From contig JBPBQS010000102.1 of the NCBI GenBank assembly GCA_050920955.1, forward strand, positions 1-20,966: a stretch of 20,966 bases of DNA. The letters are read 5' to 3'. Origin of the DNA: CAXSEF01 sp050920955. GTDB taxonomy: Bacteria > Pseudomonadota > Alphaproteobacteria > Acetobacterales > Acetobacteraceae. The translations under genes were made by a program, and so were the position numbers. Numbering within the stretch: position 1 is the first letter of the stretch; each line of letters opens with the position of its first letter. The notes below the pieces were generated by a model. It was not told where the DNA came from and did no database searches. It was given only the letters and a program-made list of their open reading frames with translations. Below are positions 7,762 to 17,415 of this stretch, piece after piece.

Positions 7762-9162
7762 ATGTCCCTCGCCGTCCCCGACCTGCCGCCGCGCCCCGAG
7801 CCCGTGCTGGCCGAGCCCCTCGCCCCGGCCCCCACCCGCCGCGCTCTCCTGGCCACCGGCGCCGCCCTCGGCCTCGCCCCGATGCTCGCCCGCGCGCAGG
7901 GCGCGGCACCCACCCCCGGCGCCGCCTCGCCGGGCAACGCCGAGATCACCGTCGACCGCGCCCGCACTGCGCCGATCCCGATCGCGCTCCCGCCCATGAC
8001 CGGCGGCTCCGCGCTCGGCACGCAGATGACCGGCGTGGTCGCCGCCGACCTGACGCGCTCCGGCCTGTTCCGCACCGTCGACGCGGGCGTGGCCGACTCC
8101 GGCCCCACCCCCAACTTCGCCGCCTGGAAGTCCACCGGCGCCCAGGCGCTCGTCACCGGCACCGTGACCGGCTCGGACCCCGTGCGCGTCGAGTTCCGCC
8201 TCTGGGACGTCCCCGCCGGCCAGCAGATCCAGGGCACCGCCTACACGACGTCCGCCGCCAACTGGCGCCGCATCAGCCACATCATCGCCGACGTCATCTA
8301 CGAGCGCCTGCTCGGCGAGAAGGGCTACTTCGACACCCGCATCGCCTACATCGCCCGCTCCGGCCCCCGCGGCCGCCAGACCACGCGCCTCGCCATCATG
8401 GACCAGGACAGCGCCAACAACCGCGTCCTCACCTCCGGCGAGTGGATGGTCCTGACCCCCCGCTGGCATCCCTCGCGCGACCAGATCGCCTTCATGAGCT
8501 ACGCGCAGAACCGCCCGCGCGTGTACCTGTTCGACCTCGGGTCGGGCCGCCAGCAGGTCCTCGGCGAGTTCGAGGGCATGAGCTTCGCCCCCCGCTTCGA
8601 CCCGCAGGGCGGCAACGTCGTCATGTCCGCGACCCGCGGCTCCGGCTCGGACATCTTCGTCGTCGACATCGCGAGCCACTCCACGCGCCGCATCACCAGC
8701 TCCGGCGCCATCGACACCAGCCCCTGCTACAGCCCCGACGGCGCCCAGATCGTCTTCAACTCCGACCGCGGCGGCGACCAGCAGATCTACGTGATGGGCG
8801 CCGGCGGCGGCGGCGCGCGCCGCATCTCGTTCGGCCACGGCCAGTACGCCACCCCCGTGTGGTCCCCGCGCGGCGACCTGATCGCCTTCACCCGCTTCGG
8901 CGGCGGCGGCTTCGCCATCGGCGTCATGCACCCCGACGGCTCCGGCGAGCGCATCCTGTCCGAGGGCTTCTCCGTCGAGGGCCCGACCTTCTGCCCCAAC
9001 GGCCGCGTCCTGATGTTCCAGAAGCAGACCGCCGCCGGCGACCGCAGCGGCGGCGGCTTCTCCTCGCGCCTGGTCTCGATCGACATCACCGGCTTCAACG
9101 AACGCCCCGTGCCCACGCCCGGCGACGCCTCCGACCCCGCCTGGTCGCCGCGCAACACCTGA
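7762..9162 (+). CDS. tolB: TolB, periplasmic beta-propeller of the Tol-Pal system
   Basis: The 466-residue protein has an N-terminal TolB domain (about 60-190) followed by a six-bladed propeller. Repeated PD40-type blades are visible: TPRWHPSRDQIAFMS, FAPRFDPQGGNVVMS, TSPCYSPDGAQIVFNS, ATPVWSPRGDLIAFT. TolB binds Pal and TolA in the periplasm. ATG 7762 is preferred because GGAG lies seven bases upstream; the open frame extends to 7588 through repeat-derived, non-conserved sequence. A signal peptide is embedded after about 24 residues: TRRALLATGAALGLAPMLARA, cleavable after residue 45. The twin arginines (26-27) resemble a Tat signal rather than the usual Sec signal; experimental proof is lacking. 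The stop is followed at once by repeat copy E. Confidence 0.95.
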   Translation: MSLAVPDLPPRPEPVLAEPLAPAPTRRALLATGAALGLAPMLARAQGAAPTPGAASPGNAEITVDRARTAPIPIALPPMTGGSALGTQMTGVVAADLTRSGLFRTVDAGVADSGPTPNFAAWKSTGAQALVTGTVTGSDPVRVEFRLWDVPAGQQIQGTAYTTSAANWRRISHIIADVIYERLLGEKGYFDTRIAYIARSGPRGRQTTRLAIMDQDSANNRVLTSGEWMVLTPRWHPSRDQIAFMSYAQNRPRVYLFDLGSGRQQVLGEFEGMSFAPRFDPQGGNVVMSATRGSGSDIFVVDIASHSTRRITSSGAIDTSPCYSPDGAQIVFNSDRGGDQQIYVMGAGGGGARRISFGHGQYATPVWSPRGDLIAFTRFGGGGFAIGVMHPDGSGERILSEGFSVEGPTFCPNGRVLMFQKQTAAGDRSGGGFSSRLVSIDITGFNERPVPTPGDASDPAWSPRNT

Positions 9163-9167
9163 GGCAG

Positions 9168-9220
9168 GCAAGGTCGAGGCGCCGCCTCGAGCTCCGCCAG
9201 GGGCCGCGCCCCTGGACCGG
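9168..9220. repeat. Palindromic repeat copy E (partial), directly after tolB
   Basis: Starts six bases after the tolB stop with GCAAGG. Two hairpins, TCGAGGC-GCC-GCCTCGA (9174-9190) and CCAGGGGC-CGC-GCCCCTGG (9197-9215), joined by the family linker CTCCG. Same two-hairpin form as copy A. Could terminate or protect the tolB message. Confidence 0.83.
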
Positions 9221-9344
9221 CCTCCCGAAGGAAGCGGCTCCCCGGGGCAGGGCAGGGCGTCGTGCCCCCGGCGCCACGGGTCAACCCCGCTCCACCTCCC
9301 GCAACCCGCCCGCCACACCCCAACGCATTTCCCCGGCCGAGTCC

Positions 9345-9533
9345 GTCCTGCCGCGCAGGACGCCGCCCCGAAAAAGCCACCCCGTGTCCTGCCGCGCAGG
9401 ACAGAACACCCCCGTTCTGTCCTGCGCGGCAGGACGGAATCTCCCTGCAACCGCCCGCCGTGCCCTCCCGGAACCCGGAACCCGTCCTGCCGCGCAGGAC
9501 AACCCGCCCCGGAACCGTCCTTTCGCGCAGGGC
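9345..9533. repeat. Cluster of five 17-bp palindromes in the tolB-pal gap
   Basis: GTCCTGCCGCGCAGGAC occurs at 9345-9361, 9386-9402 and 9484-9500. Its reverse complement occurs at 9419-9435. A degenerate copy, GTCCTTTCGCGCAGGGC, lies at 9517-9533. Each has 7-bp arms around a 3-bp centre. Start-to-start distances are 41, 33, 65 and 33 bp. The 528-bp tolB-pal gap otherwise holds repeat E, a weak GC hairpin near 9242-9270 and the candidate pal promoter. The pattern could be an operator array, a nucleoid-protein site or a small repetitive element; spacing is too irregular and intervals too short for CRISPR. Confidence 0.85.
9386..9435. terminator. Perfect 22-bp inverted repeat (strong hairpin) within the palindrome cluster
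   Basis: Bases 9386-9407 are the exact reverse complement of 9414-9435, separated by ACCCCC. Each arm contains one 17-bp palindrome plus AGAAC/GTTCT. The hairpin would be very stable in RNA and, being before the candidate pal promoter, could end tolB transcription. There is no U-tract, so a classical intrinsic terminator is not shown; 'terminator' is an inference from position. Confidence 0.5.
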
Positions 9534-9572
9534 ACGGCCGGCCCCGCAATGCTCCCCCCGGTTGCAGACGCC

Positions 9573-9601
9573 TTGACCGCGGCAGTCGCCGCGCGTAAGG
9601 C
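9573..9601 (+). promoter_or_regulatory. Candidate sigma-70-type promoter for pal
   Basis: TTGACC (9573-9578), a 17-bp spacer and TAAGGC (9596-9601) lie about 90 bp before the pal ATG and downstream of the palindrome cluster. The -35 and spacer are good and the -10 is moderate for a GC-rich alphaproteobacterium. The position would give pal (and cpoB) expression independent of tolB. Confidence 0.4.
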
Positions 9602-9690
9602 CGGCGGCACCGGAACGATCGGTCGACCCCCGCGTCTCGGCGCGTCCGCATGCCCCCCGCCCCGCCCGCTCACCCAACAGGGACCTCCCG

Positions 9691-10182
9691 ATGAACCTCC
9701 GCATCCTGGGCGCGCTTGCCGCCCTGAGCCTGCTGTCCGCCTGCGCCGACAAGCCCGACACCAGCGCCGCCAACACCGGCGCCGGCGGGGCGTCCACGGG
9801 CGGCTCGATGACCGGCACCGCCGCGCCCGGCTCCGAGGAGGACCTGGTGGCCAACGTCGGCGACCGCGTGCTGTTCGGCCTGAACGAGAGCGCGCTGTCC
9901 CCGGACGCGCAGGGCGTGCTCGGCCGCCAGGCCGACTGGATGCAGCGCTACCCCCAGGTCCAGGTGCAGCTCGCCGGCAACTGCGACGACCGCGGCACCG
10001 AGGAGTTCAACCTCGCCCTCGGCCAGCGCCGCGCCAACGCCGCCCGCGACTTCCTCGTCGCCCACGGCGTCTCGTCGGGCCGCGTGAGCACGATCAGCTA
10101 CGGCAAGGACCGCCCCACCGCGCTCGGCGACGACGACTCCGCCTGGGCGCAGAACCGCAACGCGATCACCTCCGTCCGCTGA
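9691..10182 (+). CDS. pal: Pal, peptidoglycan-associated outer-membrane lipoprotein
   Basis: The 163-residue precursor has a lipoprotein signal ending in the lipobox LLSAC, with lipidated Cys18, and a Gly/Ser/Thr linker (about 19-48). An OmpA-like peptidoglycan-binding domain (about 55-163) contains GNCDDRGTEEFNLALGQRRA, the canonical DxxGT...N.aLG.RRA meso-DAP-binding motif. One difference is Asn97 where many Pal proteins have His (GHCDERGT). Pal tethers the outer membrane to the wall and is moved by TolB-TolA. AGGGA seven bases before the ATG supports the start. Its separation from tolB by 528 bp with a candidate promoter suggests an independent transcript. Confidence 0.97.
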   Translation: MNLRILGALAALSLLSACADKPDTSAANTGAGGASTGGSMTGTAAPGSEEDLVANVGDRVLFGLNESALSPDAQGVLGRQADWMQRYPQVQVQLAGNCDDRGTEEFNLALGQRRANAARDFLVAHGVSSGRVSTISYGKDRPTALGDDDSAWAQNRNAITSVR

Positions 10183-10186
10183 CCCC

Positions 10187-10207
10187 GGGGCGGCCTCGCG
10201 CCGCCCC
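10187..10207 (+). terminator. GC-rich hairpin after pal
   Basis: GGGGCGG (10187-10193) pairs with CCGCCCC (10201-10207) around a 7-nt loop, five bases after the pal stop. There is no U-tract, so it may pause transcription, stabilise the 3' end or simply reflect composition. The rest of the 180-bp pal-cpoB gap is C/G-rich with nothing else recognisable. Confidence 0.35.
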
Positions 10208-10363
10208 ACCCCCGCGTCTGCGGCCTCGGGTCCGGAGCGCCTGCGGGCGCGCCGCCCCGCGGCGGGCACGCCCTTTCGCGCCCGCCCCCGCTTACCCCGC
10301 CCCGCGAACCACCCTAGAAAGCCCGTCGAGCCGGATTTCCGGCCTGCGGCAATGGAGTGCGCG

Positions 10364-11233
10364 ATGCGGCGATTGGTCCCCTGTGCGCCTGTCCTGCTGG
10401 GCGGGCTGTTCCTGGCGCTGTGCCCGGCCCCCGCGCGGGCGCAGATGGACAGCCGCGAGGGCATCGCCCTGCAGAACCAGATCCTGGAGCTGCGCCGCGA
10501 GCTGCAGGACCTCGAGCGCGGCGGCGGCGGCCAGCAGGCCCCGCAGCGCTCCGCCCCGCAGCCCTCGCAGGGCGCGCCGGTCTCGGGCGAGCTGACCGCC
10601 CAGCTCCTGGACCGCGTGAGCCAGCTCGAGGACCGCACCCGCGCGCTCCGCGGCCGCGTCGACCAGCTGCAGAACCAGCTCACCCAGCAGCAGCAGGACT
10701 TCGCCAAGCAGCTCGGCGACCTGTCCTTCCGCCAGTCCCAGTCCGCCGCCGCCCCCGCCGCCCCCACCTACGCCGCGCCGTCGGCGTCCGCGGCCCCCTC
10801 CGCCGGCGTGCTCGGCGTGGCGCCCCCGGCGCCGGCCGTCTCGCACCGCACCCCCGAGCTGTCGATCCAGGAGGCGAACGCCGCCCTGGCCCGCCGCGAC
10901 TACCCCGCCGCCGAGTCCGCCGCGCGCGAGGTCCTGTCGCACGCGGGCTCGCCGCGCGCCGTGGACGCCCAGTACATCCTGGCCCAGTCGGAGGCCGGCG
11001 AGCACAACAACCAGCAGGCGGCCGTCGACTACTACGACGCCTACAACCGCGCCCCCAAGGCCGCCCGCGCGTCCGAGGCCCTGCTCGGCGTCGCCAACTC
11101 GCTGATCGCGCTGGGCGACAAGCGCTCCGCCTGCCAGGCGCTCGACAAGCTGCGCTCCGAGTTCCCCTCCCCACGCGCCGACGTCCGCGAGGGCGTCGCC
11201 GCGGCCCGGCGCAACGGCTCCTGCCACGGGTGA
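10364..11233 (+). CDS. cpoB: CpoB (YbgF), periplasmic coiled-coil/TPR partner of Tol-Pal
   Basis: The 289-residue precursor has a Sec signal peptide cleaved after ARA (about residue 26). Two coiled-coil stretches follow (about 29-53 and 76-122, ending in a Gln-rich part), then an Ala/Pro linker (128-160). A C-terminal TPR domain (about 165-285) includes ALARRDYPAAESAAREVL and ALLGVANSLIALGDKRSACQAL. CpoB links Tol-Pal-driven constriction to peptidoglycan synthesis by PBP1B in E. coli. ATG 10364 is chosen because GGAG sits six bases upstream and it gives a standard signal peptide; an in-frame ATG at 10352 would add four residues and lacks an RBS. Two cysteines (Cys257, Cys287) remain in the mature protein. 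Confidence 0.92.
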   Translation: MRRLVPCAPVLLGGLFLALCPAPARAQMDSREGIALQNQILELRRELQDLERGGGGQQAPQRSAPQPSQGAPVSGELTAQLLDRVSQLEDRTRALRGRVDQLQNQLTQQQQDFAKQLGDLSFRQSQSAAAPAAPTYAAPSASAAPSAGVLGVAPPAPAVSHRTPELSIQEANAALARRDYPAAESAAREVLSHAGSPRAVDAQYILAQSEAGEHNNQQAAVDYYDAYNRAPKAARASEALLGVANSLIALGDKRSACQALDKLRSEFPSPRADVREGVAAARRNGSCHG

Positions 11234-11245
11234 ACGCCGGCGAAG

Positions 11246-11366
11246 GCAAGGCCAGAGGCTCTGCCTCTGGACTCCGCCAACGGCTCGCCTTTGGAAACCC
11301 CTACTTAAGTCATGGGATCAAAGGGTCCTCGGACCCTTTGCGGGTCCGGGCAGAGCCCGGCCTTGC
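11246..11366. repeat. Palindromic repeat copy F (full length), cpoB-tilS spacer
   Basis: Starts 13 bases after the cpoB stop with GCAAGGCC and ends GGCCTTGC 24 bases before tilS. Opposite orientation to B, D and J. Hairpins: CCAGAGGC-TCT-GCCTCTGG; an imperfect CCAACGGC/GCCTTTGG; ACTTAAGT; CAAAGGGTCC-TC-GGACCCTTTG; CCGGGC-AGA-GCCCGG. Confidence 0.9.
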
Positions 11367-11390
11367 TTCCTGGATCCCCGCCCCCGCCCC

Positions 11391-12650
11391 GTGACCCCCC
11401 CCGTCACCCGCGACGAGTTCGCCGCCCTGATGGCCCCCCTCGGCCCCTGGGGCCACGGCCGACCGTTCGCCGTCGCCGTCTCCGGCGGCGCCGACAGCCT
11501 GTGCCTCGCCTGGCTGGCCGCCGCCTGGGGCGACGCGCGCGCCCTGGTCGTGGACCACGGCCTGCGCCCCGAATCCGCCGACGAGGCCGCCGCCACCGCC
11601 GCCGTGCTCGCCGGCCTCGGCATCCCCGCCCGCACGCTGCCCCTCCACGGCCTGCCGCGCGGCCCCGCGCTGGCCGAGCGCGCCCGTCGCGCCCGCTACG
11701 CCGCCCTGCTCGCCGCCTGCGCGGAAGCGGGCCTTGCGGACCTCCTGCTCGGCCACCACGCCGCCGACCAGGCGGAGACGGTGCTGATGCGCCGCCTGTC
11801 CGGCAGCGGCCCCGACGGCCTCGCCGGCATGGCGCCGCTGTCCGCCCAGGGCCCGTGCCGCCTGCTTCGCCCGCTGCTCGCCATCGCCCCCGACCGCCTG
11901 CGCGCAACCCTGCGCCACGCCGGCCTCGCCTGGATCGAGGACCCCTCCAACCGCGACCCCGCCGCGCTGCGCACCCGCCTGCGCCACCGCCTCGCCGCCT
12001 CCGGCGAAACCGCCGCCCTGCTCGCCGCCGCCGCCGCCCACGCCCTGCGACGCCACGCCGCGGAAACCGCCACGGCCGTCGCCCTGGCCCGCATCGCCAC
12101 CTTCCGCCCCGAAGGCTTCGCCGTGCTCTCCCCCGGACCCTGGCCCCCTGCCGCCCTGTCCGCCGCGCTGCGCACCGTCGGCGCCCGCGCCTACCCCCCC
12201 GACGCGCACGGCGTCGCCCGCCTCGCCGCCTCGCCGCGTCCCGCCACCCTCGGCGGCGTGCGCCTCCTGCCGGCGGGCCGACTCGGTTCCGGCTGGCTCC
12301 TCGTGCGCGAGGCCGCCGCCATGGCCCTCCCCGTCGCTGCCCACCCCGGCGCCACCTGGGACGCCCGCTTCCGCATCCTGGGCGAGGGCGACCCCACGCT
12401 CACCCTCGGCGCGCTCGGCCCCGACGCCGGCCGCAGCCCACGCGACGGGCTCCCCGCCGTGATCCGCGCAACGCTGCCCGCCCTGCGCCGCGACGGCCGC
12501 ATCGTCTCCATCCCGCACGAGTCCGGCGCCGACGACCCCTGGCACGCCCGCGTACGGTTCGATCCCCCAGGCCCCGCCCTAGCCGCCCCGTTCGACCCCG
12601 CCGGCAACGGGGTGACGCAGCGCCCCGAAGCCACTACCGTTGCGTGCTGA
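11391..12650 (+). CDS. tilS: TilS, tRNA(Ile)-lysidine synthetase
   Basis: The 419-residue N-type ATP pyrophosphatase has the PP-loop SGGADS (31-36) near the N-terminus and a C-terminal extension (about 230-419) that is poorly conserved in the family. Further TilS features are VVDHGLRPES and LLGHHAADQAETVLMRRLSGSG (about 119-141). It adds lysine to C34 of tRNA-Ile2 (anticodon CAU) so it reads AUA; the gene is normally essential. The GTG at 11391 places the PP-loop at the usual distance, but no Shine-Dalgarno is evident; repeat copy F lies immediately upstream. ftsH follows after 100 bp, a pairing common in bacteria. Confidence 0.95.
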   Translation: MTPPVTRDEFAALMAPLGPWGHGRPFAVAVSGGADSLCLAWLAAAWGDARALVVDHGLRPESADEAAATAAVLAGLGIPARTLPLHGLPRGPALAERARRARYAALLAACAEAGLADLLLGHHAADQAETVLMRRLSGSGPDGLAGMAPLSAQGPCRLLRPLLAIAPDRLRATLRHAGLAWIEDPSNRDPAALRTRLRHRLAASGETAALLAAAAAHALRRHAAETATAVALARIATFRPEGFAVLSPGPWPPAALSAALRTVGARAYPPDAHGVARLAASPRPATLGGVRLLPAGRLGSGWLLVREAAAMALPVAAHPGATWDARFRILGEGDPTLTLGALGPDAGRSPRDGLPAVIRATLPALRRDGRIVSIPHESGADDPWHARVRFDPPGPALAAPFDPAGNGVTQRPEATTVAC

Positions 12651-12750
12651 TACGGCGTTAACCCCCGGGGCTGCATAAGAACGCCGCCGACCCCATGTCG
12701 TCAGTCAACGCGGCTCAGCCGCAGCCCCCGTGGGCCTGGTACTGGATCAT

Positions 12751-14670
<1,920 letters not shown>

Positions 14671-14675
14671 AGCAA

Positions 14676-14796
14676 GCAAGGCCAGAGGCTCTGCCTCTGG
14701 ACTCCGCCAAGGGAAGCCCCTTGGATGGCTTACTTAAGTAAATGGGATCAAAGGGTCCTCGGACCCTTTGCGGGTTCGGGCAGAGCCCGACCTTCC
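14676..14796. repeat. Palindromic repeat copy G (full length), ftsH-folP spacer
   Basis: Begins six bases after the ftsH stop. Same orientation as F. Hairpins: CCAGAGGC-TCT-GCCTCTGG; CCAAGGG-AAGC-CCCTTGG; ACTTAAGT; CAAAGGGTCC-TC-GGACCCTTTG; TCGGGC-AGA-GCCCGA. Compared with F, the last stem has its closing C-G pair replaced by T-A, and the second stem is restored to full pairing. Confidence 0.9.
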
Positions 14797-14848
14797 TTCT
14801 GGGCCGCCCCGGTCACCCCCGGCGCGGCCCTTTCCTTTGGAGCCGCCC

Positions 14849-15847
14849 ATGATCGAGCCGCTCGGCCTCCTGCACGGCGAGGACGCCGCCGAGGCCGTCC
14901 GCCTCGGCCTCGCGCTTCCCCTGCCGCAAGGCCTCGCCTTCACCATGGCCCGCCGCGACGGCCAGGTCGTGCCGGCAACCGTGCTGGCCGCGGGCCTGCC
15001 GATGCCGCCGCCCTGGGCCGGCCTGCCGCAGCGGCCGCTGGTGATGGGCATCGTCAACGTGACCCCCGACAGCTTCAGCAACGGCGGGGAACAGTTCGCC
15101 ACGCGCGACGCCGTCGCCTCGGGCCTGGCGATGGCAGGGCAGGGCGCGGACATCCTCGACGTGGGCGGGGAGAGCACGCGGCCCGGCGCCGACCCCGTGC
15201 CGCCCGCCGAGGAGCTGCGCCGCGTGCTGCCGGTGATCGCGGGGCTGGCGGGCTGCGGCGTGCCGGTCTCCGTGGACACGCGCAACGCCGCAACGATGGC
15301 GGCGGCGCTGGAGGCCGGCGCCGCGATCGTCAACGACGTCTCCGGCCTCGGGCACGACCCTGCCTCGGCGACGGTGGTGGCGCGGGCGGGCTGCCCGGTG
15401 GTGCTGATGCACATGCGCGGTACGCCCGGCACGATGGCGGGGCTCGCGCAGTACGAGGACCTCGCCGCCGAGGTCTGCGCCGAACTGGGCGAGAGCCTGG
15501 CGCGGGCGGAGCGGGCAGGGGTGCGACGCGCCGACGTGGCGCTCGACCCCGGCGTCGGCTTCGCCAAGCGCGCCGGGCAGAACCCCGAGCTGCTGCGGCG
15601 TCTGCCGATTCTGCTCGGCTTCGGCTGCCGCGTGCTGGTGGGGGTGTCGCGCAAGCGGTTCCTGGACGAGGGCGGTGCCGCGGTGGAGCCGAAGGCGCGG
15701 CTGCCCGGCTCGCTCGCCGCGGGCCTGTACGCCCTGTCGCGCGGCGCCTCGATCCTGCGCGTGCACGACGTCGCGGAAACGGTGCAGGCCGTGCGCGTCT
15801 GGCAGGCGCTGACGGGCTCTGCCTCGGAACGCCCGGCAACGGTTTGA
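14849..15847 (+). CDS. folP: FolP, dihydropteroate synthase
   Basis: The 332-residue protein is a TIM-barrel enzyme condensing para-aminobenzoate with hydroxymethyl-dihydropterin diphosphate in folate synthesis; it is the target of sulfonamides. Motifs: MGIVNVTPDSFSNGG (66-80, pyrophosphate loop), DVGGESTRPGA (104-114), SVDTRN (141-146), NDVSG (162-166), LMHMRGTPGTM (186-196), DPGVGFAK (233-240) and VGVSRKRFL (264-272). An N-terminal extension of about 60 residues precedes the barrel and is absent from E. coli FolP (282 aa). GGAG six bases before ATG 14849 supports the start. glmM follows after 94 bp, an order shared with many bacteria including E. coli (ftsH-folP-glmM). Confidence 0.97.
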   Translation: MIEPLGLLHGEDAAEAVRLGLALPLPQGLAFTMARRDGQVVPATVLAAGLPMPPPWAGLPQRPLVMGIVNVTPDSFSNGGEQFATRDAVASGLAMAGQGADILDVGGESTRPGADPVPPAEELRRVLPVIAGLAGCGVPVSVDTRNAATMAAALEAGAAIVNDVSGLGHDPASATVVARAGCPVVLMHMRGTPGTMAGLAQYEDLAAEVCAELGESLARAERAGVRRADVALDPGVGFAKRAGQNPELLRRLPILLGFGCRVLVGVSRKRFLDEGGAAVEPKARLPGSLAAGLYALSRGASILRVHDVAETVQAVRVWQALTGSASERPATV

Positions 15848-15941
15848 TGACCTTTCCCGGCTATGACAGGGTTGGCGGACACACCCCCCGAGGCCCGCGG
15901 CAAGCCCGCGCGACAGCGGCCGGTGCAGGACAGGAGCGCCC

Positions 15942-17348
15942 ATGGCCGATGGCATGACACACACGCTGGCCGAGTCCGACGCCGAGGCCGCGCCGCCGCC
16001 CGCCGCCCGCCGGCTGTTCGGCACCGACGGCATCCGCGGCACCGCCAACGTCGACCCGATGACCGCCGAGACCGCGCTGCGCCTCGGCCAGGCCGCCGGC
16101 CTGATGTTCATGCGTGGCGCGCACCGCCACCGCGTGATCATCGGCAAGGACACCCGCCTGTCCGGCTACATGATCGAGCCCGCCCTGGTGGCCGGCTTCA
16201 CCAGCGCCGGCATGGACGTGACCCTTGTGGGCCCGCTCCCCACGCCCGCGATCGCCATGCTGACCCGCTCCATGCGCGCCGACCTCGGCGTGATGATCTC
16301 CGCGTCCCACAATCCGTTCGAGGACAACGGCATCAAGCTGTTCGGCCCCGACGGCTTCAAGCTGTCCGACACCCGCGAGACAGAGATCGAGGCCCTGATG
16401 GCCTCCGACCTGTCCGGCCGCCTGGCGTCGCCCCGCAAGCTGGGCCGGGCGACCCGGCTCAACGACTCCGCCGGCCGCTACATCGAGAACGTCAAGCAGA
16501 GCTTCCCGCGCGGCCGCACCCTGGAAGGCATGCGCATCGTCGTCGACTGCGCCCACGGCGCCGCCTACAAGGTCGCGCCCACGGTGCTGTGGGAGCTCGG
16601 CGCCACGGTGATCCCAGTGGGCGTCGCCCCGGACGGCTTCAACATCAACCAGAACTGCGGCTCCACGGTGCCGCGCCACCTGTGCGCGCAGGTGCTGGAG
16701 CACGGCGCCGACCTGGGCATTGCGCTCGACGGCGACGCCGACCGCATGCTGATGGCCGACGAGAAGGGCCAGCTCGTCGACGGCGACCAAATCCTCGCCG
16801 TGATCGCCGACAGCTGGGCGCGCGACGGCCGGCTGCGCGGCGGCGGCGTGGTCGCGACCCTGATGTCCAACCTGGCGCTGGAGCGCTTCCTCGACGGCCT
16901 CGGCCTGACGCTGCACCGCACCAAGGTCGGCGACCGCTACGTCGCCGAGCAGATGCGCGCCACCGGCATCAACATCGGCGGCGAGCAGTCCGGCCACATG
17001 ATCCTGTCCGACTTCACCACCACCGGCGACGGCCTGGTCGCCGCCCTGCAGGTGCTCTCCGTCCTCGTGGAGCAGGAGCGCCCGGCCAGCCGCGCCTGCC
17101 GCCTGTTCACCCCGCTGCCGCAGGTGCTGCGCAGCGTCCGCTTCACGGGCCCCACGCCGCTCGGCCACCCCGCCGTCATCGCCGCCGCCGCCGACGCGGA
17201 AGCCGAGCTCGCGTCGAGCGGCCGCCTGCTGCTCCGGCCCTCGGGCACGGAGAAGGTGATCCGCGTCATGGCCGAGGGCGAGGACGAGCGCATGGTGGGG
17301 CGCGTCGTCGGTGCGCTGTGCGACGCGATCGCGCGGGTGGCGGCATAG
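15942..17348 (+). CDS. glmM: GlmM, phosphoglucosamine mutase
   Basis: The 468-residue protein converts glucosamine-6-phosphate to glucosamine-1-phosphate, the branch toward UDP-GlcNAc for peptidoglycan and lipopolysaccharide. Signature elements: RRLFGTDGIRG (23-33), the phosphoserine loop MISASHNPFEDNGIK with Ser122 equivalent to the phosphorylated serine of the family, the metal loop DGDADR (263-268), the sugar-binding GGEQSGH (346-352) and the phosphate-binding RPSGTE (432-437). AGGAG five bases before ATG 15942 supports the start, which gives about 20 extra N-terminal residues relative to typical family members. It sits in the ftsH-folP-glmM order and is followed two bases after its stop by repeat copy H. 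Confidence 0.98.
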   Translation: MADGMTHTLAESDAEAAPPPAARRLFGTDGIRGTANVDPMTAETALRLGQAAGLMFMRGAHRHRVIIGKDTRLSGYMIEPALVAGFTSAGMDVTLVGPLPTPAIAMLTRSMRADLGVMISASHNPFEDNGIKLFGPDGFKLSDTRETEIEALMASDLSGRLASPRKLGRATRLNDSAGRYIENVKQSFPRGRTLEGMRIVVDCAHGAAYKVAPTVLWELGATVIPVGVAPDGFNINQNCGSTVPRHLCAQVLEHGADLGIALDGDADRMLMADEKGQLVDGDQILAVIADSWARDGRLRGGGVVATLMSNLALERFLDGLGLTLHRTKVGDRYVAEQMRATGINIGGEQSGHMILSDFTTTGDGLVAALQVLSVLVEQERPASRACRLFTPLPQVLRSVRFTGPTPLGHPAVIAAAADAEAELASSGRLLLRPSGTEKVIRVMAEGEDERMVGRVVGALCDAIARVAA

Positions 17349-17350
17349 CG

Positions 17351-17395
17351 CCGGGCTCTTCCCGGACCCGCCAGGGGCGAGGCGCCCCTGGACCG
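17351..17395. repeat. Palindromic repeat copy H (partial), glmM-thiD spacer
   Basis: Two hairpins, CCGGG-CTCTT-CCCGG (17351-17365) and CCAGGGGC-GAGGC-GCCCCTGG (17371-17391), joined by the linker ACCCG. It begins two bases after the glmM stop and ends about 20 bases before thiD. It lacks the family's GCAAGG end. Confidence 0.8.
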
Positions 17396-17415
17396 GCGCA
17401 CCGGGAGTTTCCCCG

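Noticed and set aside
9345..9533. CRISPR array
   Set aside because: The repeats are only 17 bp, perfectly palindromic, in mixed orientation, with 16-48-bp irregular intervals and no cas genes nearby.
12636..12690. Possible ftsH promoter (TTGCGT ... TAAC or CATAAG)
   Set aside because: No -35/-10 pair with acceptable spacing and match; sigma-32-type CTTG/CCCCAT elements were not found either.
17349..17415. TPP riboswitch before thiD
   Set aside because: The 67-bp gap is filled by repeat copy H and the RBS; no THI-box CTGAGA-type core is present.
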